64,000 nt of DNA, taken from Rahnella bonaserana. Lineage in GTDB: Bacteria > Pseudomonadota > Gammaproteobacteria > Enterobacterales > Enterobacteriaceae. The stretch lies in NCBI RefSeq assembly GCF_019049675.1, contig NZ_JAFMOW010000063.1:1-64000 (forward strand), given 5' to 3'. Position 1 is the stretch's first letter, and every line of letters begins with the position of its first letter. Below, in pieces: positions 1-9,186 of the stretch. A program made the translations under genes and the position numbers. The notes below the pieces were generated by a model. The model did not search any database. It was not told the origin of the DNA and saw only the letters and a list, made by a program, of their open reading frames with translations.

Positions 1-387
1 GGCGCAGATGTGGCGATCACCATGGACGCCACCTTCAGCGCAGGTTCCGGCGGCGCGGCTGATACCGTGTCCTTCTCTGCAGGCACCACCGCGACTGCCG
101 ATCAAATGGCAGGCGTTGGTCAGCTGACAGCGATTGACGATGCACTGGCACAGGTTGATGAACTGCGCTCCGGTCTGGGTGCGGTACAGAACCGTTTCGA
201 TTCTGTTATCAGCAACCTGAACAGCACCGTGAACAACCTGTCTGAATCCCGTTCACGTATCCTTGATGCTGACTTCGCATCTGAAGTGTCTAACATGAGC
301 CGCGCGAACATCCTGCAGTCCGCAGGTGTGACCGTACTGGCACAGGCTAACCAGGTTCCGCAGAACGTACTGTCTCTGCTGCGCTAA
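1..387 (+). CDS. fliC: Flagellin, C-terminal part (5' end outside window)
   Basis: This is the 3' end of flagellin, the filament subunit exported by the flagellar type III system. The reading frame is open from base 1. The last ~90 residues have the conserved D1/D0 C-terminal helices of flagellins, ending in ILQSAGVTVLAQANQVPQ and then NVLSLLR. Residues before this belong to the variable exposed domain. The gene ends at a strong terminator and converges on a chemoreceptor gene. Which of several possible flagellin copies this is cannot be told because the N-terminus is missing. Confidence 0.95.
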   Translation, partial: GADVAITMDATFSAGSGGAADTVSFSAGTTATADQMAGVGQLTAIDDALAQVDELRSGLGAVQNRFDSVISNLNSTVNNLSESRSRILDADFASEVSNMSRANILQSAGVTVLAQANQVPQNVLSLLR

Positions 388-419
388 GTCAGTTTGTAAT
401 ACGTTAGTCAGTATCACAT

Positions 420-452
420 CCCCCCGGTCTTCACGGACCGGGGGGTTTTTTT
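420..452 (+). terminator. Rho-independent terminator of fliC
   Basis: A 10-bp perfect stem (420-429 pairs with 436-445, G/C-rich) with a 6-nt loop is followed by seven T residues. It sits 33 bases after the fliC stop codon. Confidence 0.95.
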
Positions 453-506
453 ATTGCCGGTATGATCAGAACAGTAAACAAGATTGATAATAAAAACATC
501 AGCAAT

Positions 507-539
507 AAAAAAGGGCGACAGAATACTCTGCCGCCCCTT
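507..539 (-). terminator. Rho-independent terminator of the motAB-cheAW-chemoreceptor series
   Basis: Read on the minus strand, a near-perfect stem (AAGGGGCGGCAG with TCTGTCGCCCTT) is followed by a run of T residues. It lies about 50 bases beyond the chemoreceptor stop codon, facing the fliC terminator. Confidence 0.85.
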
Positions 540-588
540 AATAATATTTCTCACTGCTTACGGAGGTTCTTTAATTAACGTTCCGGGT

Positions 589-2136
589 TCAGGCTTCGTG
601 ACGTTCTGTTTCAGTATGGAAAACCGACACCATACTTTCCAGCTCACCGGTGCGTTCATCCATCATCACCGTTATCGCCGCTGATTCTTCGACTAACGCC
701 GCATTCTGCTGGGTCACCACATCCATCTGGTTAATGGCCACTGCCACCTGCTGAATGCCCATATTCTGTTCTTCAGACGCTTGTGTGATGTCCTGCATGA
801 TGTGGCTGACTTTACTGACGATATCAACAATATCGCCAATCGTATTTTTGGCCGAATCGACGCGCTTACTGCCCGCTTCAGTATCCTGTACCGAGTGTTC
901 AATCAGCCCGCGGATTTCTTTGGCTGCATCGGCGCTGCGCTGGGCCAGATTACGCACTTCGGTTGCCACAACAGCAAATCCACGCCCCTGCTCACCGGCA
1001 CGCGCGGCTTCCACCGCCGCGTTCAGGGCAAGAATGTTGGTCTGACTGGCAATCCCGTCGATCACTTTGATAATGTTCGAAATCTGACTGGCATGGCTGG
1101 CAATCGTGCTCATTGAGCGGACAACATCGACCATGATTTGTGAACCGCTGTCGGCCATCTGTTTCGCTTCGTTAGCAAGATGATTGGCCTCACGGGCATG
1201 CGCGGTATTATTTTCAACCGTGGTTTTGATCTCTTCCATACTGGCCGCAGTCTGTTGCAAGGCACTGGCCTGTTCTTCAGTTCGCGAAGACAAATCCTGA
1301 TTGCCGTGGGCAATTTCTACCGCATTGTGGCGCAGGTTGACCGCCACCCCTTTCACACCGGAAATGATATTCACCAGCGAAGCGCGCATTTCTTCAATGC
1401 TACTGAACAGTTTGCCCATTTCATTACGGCCATAATCCGGCACCTGGCTCACCAGCTCTCCCTGACTGATTGCCGAGAAGATCGCGGAAGCCTCAGACAG
1501 GCGGCTGATCACCATGCGGGTGATATAGCGCGAAAGTGAGACATACAAAATCACAAACAACACCACGACAATGGCGATGGTTATCCATAACAGGTCATGT
1601 AAAAAATCAGCTCTCTCTTTGTACTGCGTAGTGAGCTTATCGGCTACGGTGTAATAACTGCCGGTGACGGTTTCAAGATCGGTGATCAAATTATCGGTAC
1701 TATCGATAATCGCGGCACTGCCATGAATATCTTTGAAGAACGCCATATAGTTATCGGTGATCTGGCTAAACAGCGCACCTGCCTTGTCAGATAACTCCTG
1801 CGTGTAGGCGTCAGCCTTTTTCTCTTTTACCCACTGATCAATGCTGCGACGGATATCACTGTTGCTGGCATTAATGGCGTTAGCCCAACCCTCTGATACC
1901 TGTTCATTAGACAAAGACGCGGTTTTAAGAAAGAGAACATCGCCGCGCATCATCATTAACTTGTACATGGCCTGATCTAATAATTTAACCCGGCTGTTTA
2001 AGCTGGTAATATCCTGAGAATTACTGCGCGAAATATCCGATATTTTTAAACTTAATCCCGCAAGAAGGATAAACGAAAAGGCAATAATATAGAGATGGCC
2101 CTGGACCATTTTTTTAATACTAATTAATGATAACAA
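589..2136 (-). CDS. Methyl-accepting chemotaxis protein (Tar/Tsr type, no C-terminal pentapeptide)
   Basis: Inner-membrane chemoreceptor that signals to CheA/CheW. Visible in order: an N-terminal membrane segment (about 11-32), a periplasmic four-helix-type sensor domain, a second membrane segment (about 186-208), a HAMP domain, and the methylated helical bundle with the invariant hairpin tip ([16 protein letters not shown]). The chosen start is TTG at 2136, preceded by AGGA at good spacing; the next in-frame ATG (2109) has no ribosome site. The C-terminus (TETERHEA) lacks the NWETF-type CheR/CheB tether, so it is probably a low-abundance receptor. It follows cheW after a 191-base gap, the position of tar in E. 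coli. The ligand cannot be predicted. Confidence 0.9.
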   Translation of the reverse strand: MLSLISIKKMVQGHLYIIAFSFILLAGLSLKISDISRSNSQDITSLNSRVKLLDQAMYKLMMMRGDVLFLKTASLSNEQVSEGWANAINASNSDIRRSIDQWVKEKKADAYTQELSDKAGALFSQITDNYMAFFKDIHGSAAIIDSTDNLITDLETVTGSYYTVADKLTTQYKERADFLHDLLWITIAIVVVLFVILYVSLSRYITRMVISRLSEASAIFSAISQGELVSQVPDYGRNEMGKLFSSIEEMRASLVNIISGVKGVAVNLRHNAVEIAHGNQDLSSRTEEQASALQQTAASMEEIKTTVENNTAHAREANHLANEAKQMADSGSQIMVDVVRSMSTIASHASQISNIIKVIDGIASQTNILALNAAVEAARAGEQGRGFAVVATEVRNLAQRSADAAKEIRGLIEHSVQDTEAGSKRVDSAKNTIGDIVDIVSKVSHIMQDITQASEEQNMGIQQVAVAINQMDVVTQQNAALVEESAAITVMMDERTGELESMVSVFHTETERHEA

Positions 2137-2327
2137 AATAATATTTCCTATTAAGTTTCATAACATGAATGTAATAAGCGCTTATACTTCCTGGCACAAT
2201 AAAAACAGAAAGCCTGACTATTTAAGAAAGGCTCTCTTTATATAAATTAATGATTTTGAGGTTTGCAGCAGCTTCTGACAGACGGTTATCCGTTTGTCAT
2301 TAAGAACCTGTCATTCACAACCGGGCA

Positions 2328-2834
2328 TTATTCGTAGGTGGCATCCGCCATTTTTTCTACGATTTCCATTTCGTCACTGTTCAGCAGTTTTTCGATATCG
2401 ACCAAGATCAGCATACGGTCATCGAGCGACCCGAGGCCCAGCAGATACTCAGTGGACAGCGTGACGGTGAAATCCGGTGCCGGTTTGATCTGATCCGCTT
2501 TCAGGGAAAGCACATCAGACACGCCATCAACGACAATGCCCACCACGCGGTTGCACAGATTCAACACAATGGTGACGGTATTATCGTTAATTTCCGCAGA
2601 CTCAAGCTGGAATTTCACCCGCAGATCAATGATCGGCACAATGACGCCGCGAAGATTAGTGATCCCGACAATAAAATCAGGTGAATTGGCAATGCGTGTC
2701 GCACGATCGCAACCGCGGATCTCCTGAACTTTGAGGATCTCGATCCCGTATTCTTCATTACCTAATGTGAAGACCAGATATTCCTGATCCACATTCTTTT
2801 CGCTAAATTGTTTTTCTGTTCCGGAAAAATGCAT
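2328..2834 (-). CDS. cheW: Chemotaxis adaptor protein CheW
   Basis: A soluble adaptor that couples chemoreceptor hairpin tips to the kinase CheA in the signalling array. The 168 residues are a single CheW-like (SH3-pair) domain starting near [20 protein letters not shown], with the typical [11 protein letters not shown] segment in the middle. The length matches the family. It lies 9 bases after cheA in the same operon, as in E. coli. Confidence 0.97.
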   Translation of the reverse strand: MHFSGTEKQFSEKNVDQEYLVFTLGNEEYGIEILKVQEIRGCDRATRIANSPDFIVGITNLRGVIVPIIDLRVKFQLESAEINDNTVTIVLNLCNRVVGIVVDGVSDVLSLKADQIKPAPDFTVTLSTEYLLGLGSLDDRMLILVDIEKLLNSDEMEIVEKMADATYE

Positions 2835-2843
2835 GAAATTACC

Positions 2844-4898
2844 TTACGCAGTAGGGACAAGTTGATTTTTTTTGGCGGCGATCTTTTTATTCTTACTCAG
2901 CGTTAAAAGAGCAACCACGTCGAGGATCAATGCGACGCTGCCATCGCCTAATATAGTGGCGGCGGAAATACCCGGCACTTTACGGTAATTAAGCTCAAGG
3001 TTTTTCACTACCACCTGATGCTGGCCAATAAGCTGATCAACCAGCAAGGCATAGCGACAACCCGCACTTTCCAGAATGACCGCAATACCGTCACTGGCCT
3101 GGCGAATTTCACTTTCAATATTAAAGACCTGATGCAGCTCAATCAGCGGCAGATATTCGCCGCGCACTAACAGCATCTGTTCATCACCGGCCATATTGTA
3201 AAGCGCGCTTTCCGACGGTTTCAGGGACTCCATCACCGTGCCGAGCGGCAGGACATAGATCTCCTCGCCCACCCGCACGGACATCCCGTCGAGGATCGCC
3301 AGCGTCAGCGGCAGAATGATGCGGATAGTGGTGCCTTTATCCTGCTCAGAATGGATTTCGACATGGCCACCCATTGCCAGAATATTCCTGCGCACCACGT
3401 CCATCCCGACGCCACGACCCGAAACATCAGTCACTTTTTCTGCGGTGGAGAACCCGGCCGCAAAGATAAGCATCCAGATTTCTTTGTCGCTCCAGTTTTC
3501 ACTGACCGCCAGTCCCTGTGAATGAGCACGCGCCAGGATCTTCTCGCGGTTCAGTCCGGCGCCATCGTCGATCACTTCAATCACAATGCTGCCGCCGTGG
3601 TGTTCAGCGGACAGGATCAGATTGCCTTTAGCCAGTTTGCCTTTCTCCAGCCGCACCTGCGCAGGTTCAATGCCGTGATCCAGACTGTTGCGCACCAGAT
3701 GCGTCAGCGGATCAATAATGCGTTCGATCAGGCTTTTATCCAGCTCTGCCGATCCGCCGCGCAGCGTCAGCTCGATCTCTTTATTCAGTTTACTGCCCAG
3801 ATCATGAACCAGACGCGGGAAGCGGCTGAACACATATTCCATCGGCATCATGCGGATCGACATCACCGATTCCTGCAAATCACGCGCATTGCGTTCCATT
3901 TGTCCGATGCTGCTGATGAGGGTGTCATGAAGGGTCGGATCCAGTACGCCGGAAAGCTGTGACAGCATGGCCTGCGTGATGATCAGCTCGCCGACCTGAT
4001 TAATGATTTGATCCACCTTTTCTACCGCCACACGCAGACTGTTGGACTCGGCAGGTTGTGCGCGTGGTGTGGCTTTAGGCTTTGTCGCGGGTACCGGCGG
4101 CGCGGCGACTGGCTTTTCTTCCTGAGGTTTTTCTTCCACAGGTTTTATTTCCTGAGGCACTGCTGGTACGGGCACTTCAGCCTCAGCCAGGGATTTGGCG
4201 GAGCCAGGGGTGATCGTAATTTGTCCGGGTTCCAGCACAAAACAGAGTACTGCGAGAATATCGTCGGCACAGACACCGGTCTGCAACGCAACCTCGAGGG
4301 AATCTTCACCCTGCTGGTGACTCAGCACGTCGCCCAGATTAGCCAGTTCTTCCAGAAGCACGGTTTTATCTGACGCTGAAATCCCGCTCAGCCTGACGTT
4401 CAGCATCTGGCCGCTGGTTTCTGCACTGACCGGAACCGGCTGCGCTGCCGGTTGTTCAGCGGTTTGTTCCGCAGAGGGTTCTGCCGCAGACGCCGCTGGC
4501 GTGGCGGATTGTTTATCTTCCAGTGCAATTTGGCGGAGCGCTTCACAGATATAGCGGAAACTTTCCTGGTCAGGCTCTTGCGAGGATTTATACGCATCAA
4601 GCTGATCTTGCATAATATCTTTGCTCTCCAGAAACAGATTTATGATGGCGTCAGTGAGCGTCAGCTCTCCCCGTCTGGCGTCATCCAGTAAGTTTTCCAT
4701 GATGTGCGTCGTTTCCTGCAGAACCGTAAATCCAAAGGTTCCTGCTCCTCCTTTTATCGAGTGAGCGGCACGAAAGATGGCATTCAGCATTTCCTTGTCG
4801 GGCGACATGAAATCCAGCTCCAGAAGGTGCCTTTCCATATCGGCCAGGAGCTCATCTGCCTCATCAAAGAAGGTTTGGTAAAAATCACTGATATCCAT
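2844..4898 (-). CDS. cheA: Chemotaxis histidine kinase CheA
   Basis: Autophosphorylating kinase that passes phosphate to CheY and CheB. The domains in order are the P1 phosphotransfer domain with His46 in AAHSIKGGAGTFG, a P2 response-regulator docking region, a Pro/Glu/Ala-rich linker (about 240-290), the P3 dimerisation helices, the P4 ATP-binding domain (N box HLVRNSLDHGIE, then GRGVGMDVV) and the C-terminal CheW-like P5. At 684 residues it is slightly longer than E. coli CheA (654), because of the linkers. The start is 2 bases after the motB stop codon, so it is translationally coupled in a motAB-cheAW operon. Confidence 0.98.
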   Translation of the reverse strand: MDISDFYQTFFDEADELLADMERHLLELDFMSPDKEMLNAIFRAAHSIKGGAGTFGFTVLQETTHIMENLLDDARRGELTLTDAIINLFLESKDIMQDQLDAYKSSQEPDQESFRYICEALRQIALEDKQSATPAASAAEPSAEQTAEQPAAQPVPVSAETSGQMLNVRLSGISASDKTVLLEELANLGDVLSHQQGEDSLEVALQTGVCADDILAVLCFVLEPGQITITPGSAKSLAEAEVPVPAVPQEIKPVEEKPQEEKPVAAPPVPATKPKATPRAQPAESNSLRVAVEKVDQIINQVGELIITQAMLSQLSGVLDPTLHDTLISSIGQMERNARDLQESVMSIRMMPMEYVFSRFPRLVHDLGSKLNKEIELTLRGGSAELDKSLIERIIDPLTHLVRNSLDHGIEPAQVRLEKGKLAKGNLILSAEHHGGSIVIEVIDDGAGLNREKILARAHSQGLAVSENWSDKEIWMLIFAAGFSTAEKVTDVSGRGVGMDVVRRNILAMGGHVEIHSEQDKGTTIRIILPLTLAILDGMSVRVGEEIYVLPLGTVMESLKPSESALYNMAGDEQMLLVRGEYLPLIELHQVFNIESEIRQASDGIAVILESAGCRYALLVDQLIGQHQVVVKNLELNYRKVPGISAATILGDGSVALILDVVALLTLSKNKKIAAKKNQLVPTA

Positions 4899-4900
4899 TT

Positions 4901-5875
4901 TTAATGACCTTGTCCCTGAGAAGATTGCTGTAAAGGATTGACGGTAACCGAACCGGCAGGCTCAACATCCACGCCGCCTGACATTTTTTTCAGCTCAGCT
5001 TTAATTTTCTCACTGCCCTGGTTATCGGTGACCTGCTGCATAACCGTATCCTCTTCCAGAATCGATTTTTCTTTATTCATGCTGAGAACCAGAATACTGA
5101 TGCGGCGGTTTACCGGGTCATCGGGACGCAGATTTTCCAGGCTCATTCTGTCGGCAGTACCAATGACGCGCAGGAATTTGTTATCGGCCAGGCCACCGGA
5201 GACTAAGGAACGACGCGAAGCATTGGCGCGATCGGAGGAAAGCTCCCAGTTGCCATAACCGGCTTCGCCGTTGGCATAAGGCAGAGAATCCGTATGCCCG
5301 GTCAGGCTGATACGGTTGGGCAGTTCATTGAGCACCGGCACCAGCGCCTGAAGAATGCCGCGCATATAAGGCTCCGGCGTTTTACTGCCGACTTTGAACA
5401 TCGGCCGTTCCTGTGTATCAATGATCTGGATAAGCAATCCGTCATCGGTCAGGGAAAGTCGCAGGTTGGACTGGAAATCGCTCAGACGAGGATCGTTGTG
5501 GATCAGGCTTTCCAGTTTTTCATGGGCGCGGCGTAAATTTTGCGCATTCTTTTGCCTGTCGAGCCGGGTGAGCGTTTGTTTGAATACCTCACCGTCCTGC
5601 TTCATGAAATCATCCCCGCCGCCGGGGATCACGCTGCTGCTCAGGCTGGTTTTATCCCCTTTCCCCATCGCCACTTTCAGCGGCATCTTGAAGTAATCCG
5701 CGATTTGTTCACGTTGCAAAGGGGTTGAGGATGACAGCAGCCACATGACCAAAAAGAAAGCCATCATGGCCGTCATAAAGTCGGCGTACGCAATTTTCCA
5801 GGAGCCACCGTGATGGCCGTGTTTATGCTTTTTGCGCTTACGGACAATGATTACCGGACCGGGGCTTTTGTTCAT
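4901..5875 (-). CDS. motB: Flagellar motor stator protein MotB
   Basis: Stator subunit that anchors the MotA4-5/MotB2 proton channel to peptidoglycan. A basic His/Lys-rich N-terminus is followed by the single membrane helix with the proton-binding Asp32 (AYADFMTAMMAFF). The C-terminal half is an OmpA-like peptidoglycan-binding domain (GHTDSLPY, NWELSSDRA). The 324 residues are a little longer than E. coli MotB (308), with an extended Gly/Gln-rich tail. Its ATG overlaps the motA stop by 4 bases. Confidence 0.97.
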   Translation of the reverse strand: MNKSPGPVIIVRKRKKHKHGHHGGSWKIAYADFMTAMMAFFLVMWLLSSSTPLQREQIADYFKMPLKVAMGKGDKTSLSSSVIPGGGDDFMKQDGEVFKQTLTRLDRQKNAQNLRRAHEKLESLIHNDPRLSDFQSNLRLSLTDDGLLIQIIDTQERPMFKVGSKTPEPYMRGILQALVPVLNELPNRISLTGHTDSLPYANGEAGYGNWELSSDRANASRRSLVSGGLADNKFLRVIGTADRMSLENLRPDDPVNRRISILVLSMNKEKSILEEDTVMQQVTDNQGSEKIKAELKKMSGGVDVEPAGSVTVNPLQQSSQGQGH

Positions 5876-6756
5876 GATGGCGTGCTTTCCGAGCTGGCCG
5901 AAGACTTCGCTTCACGCACATGTTCTTCAAGCTCAATAAAGGTTGGACGCTCGCTGGAGAACAGCGTTTTACGACCGAACTCCACCGCAATCTGCGGCGC
6001 ATAACCATTCATACTGGAGAGCAATGTCACCTTGATGCATTGCAGCATTTTGATCTGCTCCGCGCTCTTCTGGCGCAGTACGGAGGCCAGCGGCAGGACA
6101 AACCCATAAGCCAGTAAAATACCGAGGAACGTCCCCACCATGGCGTGAGCGATCAGCTCGCCCAGTTCCGCAGCCGGTCGGTCAGCGGCCGCCAGCGCAT
6201 TCACCACGCCCATCACCGCGGCAACGATACCAAAGGCCGGAAACGCGTCGCCAATCACGTTCAGGCTGTTAGCCGGGACTTCATGTTCGTGCTCGCAGGT
6301 TTCGATTTCCTCATCCATCAGCGCTTCGATTTCAAACGAATTCATGCTGCCGCTTATCATCAGGCGCAGATAATCGACAACGAAATTCATCAGTGAGGCA
6401 TCAGCCAGCAAACGGGGGTAAGCGGAGAAAATGGGACTGTTCTGCGGATCTTCAATATCACTTTCCAGGTTCATCATGCCGTTCTGTCTGGCTTTGGTCA
6501 GCAGCAGAAACATCATGGCCATCAGGTCCATATAAAGCGCTTTGGTATAACGTGAACTTTGTAATAAATGAGGAAACGCTTTCAGCGTGGCTTTAATAGA
6601 TTTGCCATTATTCCCGACAATAAATGCACCGACACCTGCCCCCCCGATAATTAACAGTTCTGCCGGCTGATAGAGTGCACCGAGCTGTCCGCCGGTTATC
6701 ACAAACCCGCCAAAAACAGTCAGAATAACAACCACGTATCCAATAATGACTAGCAC
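5872..6756 (-). CDS. motA: Flagellar motor stator protein MotA
   Basis: Four-helix inner-membrane stator subunit that, with MotB, conducts protons and turns the rotor. The sequence opens MLVIIGYVVVILTVFGGF, and the paired C-terminal helices carry the conserved PAFGIVAAVMGVV and GTFLGILLAYGF segments. Its 294 residues match E. coli (295). It starts with GTG, as in E. coli, behind a strong AAGGAG site 5 bases upstream. A 128-base gap with a 6-bp-arm hairpin (6821-6837) separates it from flhC; I could not find a convincing sigma-28 promoter there. Confidence 0.97.
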   Translation of the reverse strand: MLVIIGYVVVILTVFGGFVITGGQLGALYQPAELLIIGGAGVGAFIVGNNGKSIKATLKAFPHLLQSSRYTKALYMDLMAMMFLLLTKARQNGMMNLESDIEDPQNSPIFSAYPRLLADASLMNFVVDYLRLMISGSMNSFEIEALMDEEIETCEHEHEVPANSLNVIGDAFPAFGIVAAVMGVVNALAAADRPAAELGELIAHAMVGTFLGILLAYGFVLPLASVLRQKSAEQIKMLQCIKVTLLSSMNGYAPQIAVEFGRKTLFSSERPTFIELEEHVREAKSSASSESTPS

Positions 6757-6884
6757 ATGTGCTCCTTAAATAATTCAATATCCAGATCTTACCCATGTGT
6801 TCAGTAGCCATAAAATTGACATACGGGGAGGCCGTATCACATCGTGGCGACACCAGGTTTCAACAACATTTTTAACGGCTTATT

Positions 6885-7448
6885 TTAATTTGCCGCAGAA
6901 CTGGCCGGGTGATCCGTTGAGGAATCGGCCACTTTGCACTTTTTAATGGCGCGCGAAGGTGGACTGCATAAGCTACAGGTAAAAGGATTCTTAGAGTGTT
7001 CACTCGTGACCACAAATCCGCCACCGCAAATACAACATTCTGTATGCTCTATAATTCCACAATCGATAAACCGTAATAACGTCCATGCGCGTGTTAAACC
7101 CAATACAGGTTTTTCACCCGGAGGCGTCGGACATTGTTCCAGATATAAGCGATAGGCTTTCACCGTGGCTTCAATCGGGCGACAAGGTTCGGTTTTCTGC
7201 AAATAAAGATGGATGTTATAGAACATAGATGAATGAATATTTTGCTCCCACGCCATAAACCAGTCTTCGGAAAACGGCAACATGCCTTTCGGGGGCGGGC
7301 ATCCTCTTAACTCTTTGTAAAGACGCAATAATCTTCTGCGACTTAAACTGGTTTCACTCTCCAGCATCTGCATGCGTGCACCAAAGGAAATCAGCTGCAT
7401 GGCAATCTGGACTTCTTTGATTTCTTGTAAAATACTTTTTTCGCTCAT
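6885..7448 (-). CDS. flhC: Flagellar master transcription activator subunit FlhC
   Basis: With FlhD it forms the FlhD4C2 activator of class II flagellar promoters. The start MSEKSI at 7448 was chosen because it aligns with E. coli FlhC and has GGAG about 9 bases upstream; an ATG five codons earlier would have almost no spacing. Conserved segments include [20 protein letters not shown] and [11 protein letters not shown]. The C-terminal zinc-binding cysteines are present (CCICGGGF and CSLC). It is 188 residues long and follows flhD by 30 bases. Confidence 0.97.
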   Translation of the reverse strand: MSEKSILQEIKEVQIAMQLISFGARMQMLESETSLSRRRLLRLYKELRGCPPPKGMLPFSEDWFMAWEQNIHSSMFYNIHLYLQKTEPCRPIEATVKAYRLYLEQCPTPPGEKPVLGLTRAWTLLRFIDCGIIEHTECCICGGGFVVTSEHSKNPFTCSLCSPPSRAIKKCKVADSSTDHPASSAAN

Positions 7449-7478
7449 AACCACATTCTCCATTAATCCATTTATCCG

Positions 7479-7826
7479 TTAACCTGGTGTAGGGCTGTTC
7501 TCCGAGAGTGAGTTAAGCAGATTGGTGGATAAAATGATCCCTGTATGAATTTGCTGTAAGGCTTCGATACGTGAGTCTTTCGTCAGGTTATCGATCACAA
7601 TTTCGTTATCTACGCGCAGGCGGCAAATTAACTGGTTGGTGGAAGCCAGTTTTATCAGCTGCGGCAGAGAAAGTTCTTTTATTGCATCTATCGTTGCTTC
7701 AGTCAGCCCGAGGCGAAATCCTGCAGCAAACTTATCTTCTCTGATCAATTGCTGAGCCAGCAGCAGGTAAGAAAGGTTAATGTCATGAATTCTTTGAAGC
7801 TGTTCGTCAACGTTGTCTATATTCAT
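7479..7826 (-). CDS. flhD: Flagellar master transcription activator subunit FlhD
   Basis: Partner of FlhC in the FlhD4C2 complex that turns on class II flagellar genes. The 115 residues match the family length. The conserved core DINLSYLLLAQQLI, LPQLIKLASTNQLICRLR and LQQIHTGIILSTNLLN is intact. It is the first gene of flhDC and is preceded by a leader of about 445 bases that separates it from fliA. Confidence 0.97.
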   Translation of the reverse strand: MNIDNVDEQLQRIHDINLSYLLLAQQLIREDKFAAGFRLGLTEATIDAIKELSLPQLIKLASTNQLICRLRVDNEIVIDNLTKDSRIEALQQIHTGIILSTNLLNSLSENSPTPG

Positions 7827-8271
7827 TTTTTCGTTACTCGATCCTTTACGGATTGTCGGTGAAAGGACGTTAATTAATTCGTTGAAAATAAATAATTGAA
7901 GCTATAGGTTCAGCAATAACTACCACATAAGAAGTAGTAACCTGTTGATTATTTTTACCATTACAACGGCTTTGTCATAAAGACAAATAATGACATTTCC
8001 CCGGTCAGACCCCGCATGCAACAGGCAACATAAGAGTTGTCGCTGACAAATAGAGACTCTCCATCTTACCTCATATTTCAAAGTAAAAATGGCGTTGGAA
8101 ATCATTATTTGAATAATAACGATAATGACCTAAAAGCTCAACGCTTCAGAGCGAAAACCTCACTAAGAATTACTTTATCCTTGATATAAACCCCTATTTA
8201 TTCGCTATACGATAAAAATTTACAAACGCCCTACATAATATTTAAACCGAGTAGGAAAATTCCTACACACT
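7827..8271 (-). promoter_or_regulatory. Long gene-free flhDC upstream/leader region
   Basis: No credible gene is found in these 445 bases. The region is A/T-rich and presumably carries the flhDC promoter and a long 5' leader. Visible structure includes an inverted repeat with 6-bp arms (TTTGTC and GACAAA, 7971-7987), a 10/14 match to the RcsAB box at 8164-8177, and a stronger one at 8252-8265 (listed separately). I could not fix a -10/-35 pair with confidence. Confidence 0.6.
8252..8265 (-). promoter_or_regulatory. Candidate RcsAB box controlling flhDC
   Basis: On the minus strand the 14-mer reads TAGGAATTTTCCTA, 12 of 14 identical to the RcsAB consensus TAAGAATATTCCTA, and is flanked by a 7-bp-arm palindrome (8251-8266). 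In E. coli the Rcs phosphorelay represses flhDC through such a box just after the transcription start. Here it lies 425 bases before the flhD start and 6 bases beyond the fliA stop, which would place the flhDC promoter in the 3' end of fliA. Function is inferred. Confidence 0.5.
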
Positions 8272-8994
8272 TTATTTAACAGCATCCATTCTGGCGCGAA
8301 TTCGTTTGATTGCCTGACTGTGTAACTGGCTAACCCTTGTTTCCGTGATACCCAAAATAATGCCCACTTCCTTCATGTTCAGTTCCTGCTGATAATACAA
8401 ATTCAACAAAACCTGCTCACGTTGCGGAAGTTCTTTAATCACCTGACTCACTTGTTTCGCCAGCTTGCCTTTCATTAATTCATGTAATGGGTTGAGCATC
8501 TCATGCTGTGCGCCCGGTTGCTCAACATCACTGACGGATTCTTCCTGTAATTCTTCCAGGGAATAGAACTGGCTGCTGTTAGTATCCACTAACATTTGCT
8601 GGTATTCTTCCAGCGAAATGCCCATGTAGGCTGCCACTTCCGCCTCTGCGGCGATACCGCCGGTCTGCTGCTCAATGTCCCTGATGGCAGCAGAAATTTC
8701 TCTGGCATTGGTGCGCACACGCCGGGGAACCCAGTCGCGATCGCGAAGTTCATCTATCATCGCCCAGCGCACACGTTGGGTGACATAGGTACTCATGCCG
8801 ATCCCTTTCTTAGGGTCGAACTGGTCAATGGCGGTCAGCATCCCGATTGCGCCAGCCTGAATGAGGTCATCCAGCTCTACGCAAGGGGGTAATCTGGCCT
8901 GTAACCGTAGTGCTTCGTGACGAACTAAATAACGGTATTTCAACCACAACTCGTCCTTTTGCACCACTCCATCATGGGTGTAAATACCATTCAC
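8272..8994 (-). CDS. fliA: Flagellar sigma factor sigma-28 FliA
   Basis: RNA polymerase sigma factor for class III flagellar and chemotaxis genes, held inactive by FlgM until the hook is complete. The 240 residues carry region 2 (LVRHEALRLQARLPPCVELDDLIQAG, then RDWVPRRVR), region 3 and region 4 (LNMKEVGIILGITETRVSQLHSQAIKR). It starts with GTG; MNGIYT aligns with the E. coli start. It stands alone: fliZ, which normally follows fliA, is absent, and fliC is not adjacent. Confidence 0.95.
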   Translation of the reverse strand: MNGIYTHDGVVQKDELWLKYRYLVRHEALRLQARLPPCVELDDLIQAGAIGMLTAIDQFDPKKGIGMSTYVTQRVRWAMIDELRDRDWVPRRVRTNAREISAAIRDIEQQTGGIAAEAEVAAYMGISLEEYQQMLVDTNSSQFYSLEELQEESVSDVEQPGAQHEMLNPLHELMKGKLAKQVSQVIKELPQREQVLLNLYYQQELNMKEVGIILGITETRVSQLHSQAIKRIRARMDAVK

Positions 8995-9064
8995 AATTAC
9001 GATATCCGGCGTATAAAAGGGATAACAATTATTAAGGAATAATCTGAAATCATATAGCCTGATA

Positions 9065-9096
9065 AGACCGAATTATATTGCGCAATCCGGCTCTTA
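9065..9096 (-). promoter_or_regulatory. Candidate fliA promoter with imperfect inverted repeat
   Basis: A perfect TATAAT (minus strand, 9072-9077) lies 78 bases before the fliA start with no good -35 element, as expected for an activator-dependent class II promoter. It is embedded in an imperfect palindrome running from AAGAGCCGGATT to AATTCGGTCTT, which could also act as the end of the upstream chemoreceptor transcript. The role is inferred. Confidence 0.35.
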
Positions 9097-9186
9097 AAAT
9101 TCAATCATCCGCCTGTAATCATCACGCTGTGAATTATCACCACCGATATTTGTAAATTAATTAAAATTATAACCGCTGAGATTGAT

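Noticed and set aside
6757-6885. Sigma-28 promoter before motA (GCCGTTAA near 6876)
   Set aside because: The -10 match is fair, but no -35-like sequence occurs at the required 11-base spacing, so I did not list it.
7920-8105. A 61-codon frame in the flhDC leader
   Set aside because: It has no ribosome site and a random-looking sequence; the region is better explained as promoter and leader.
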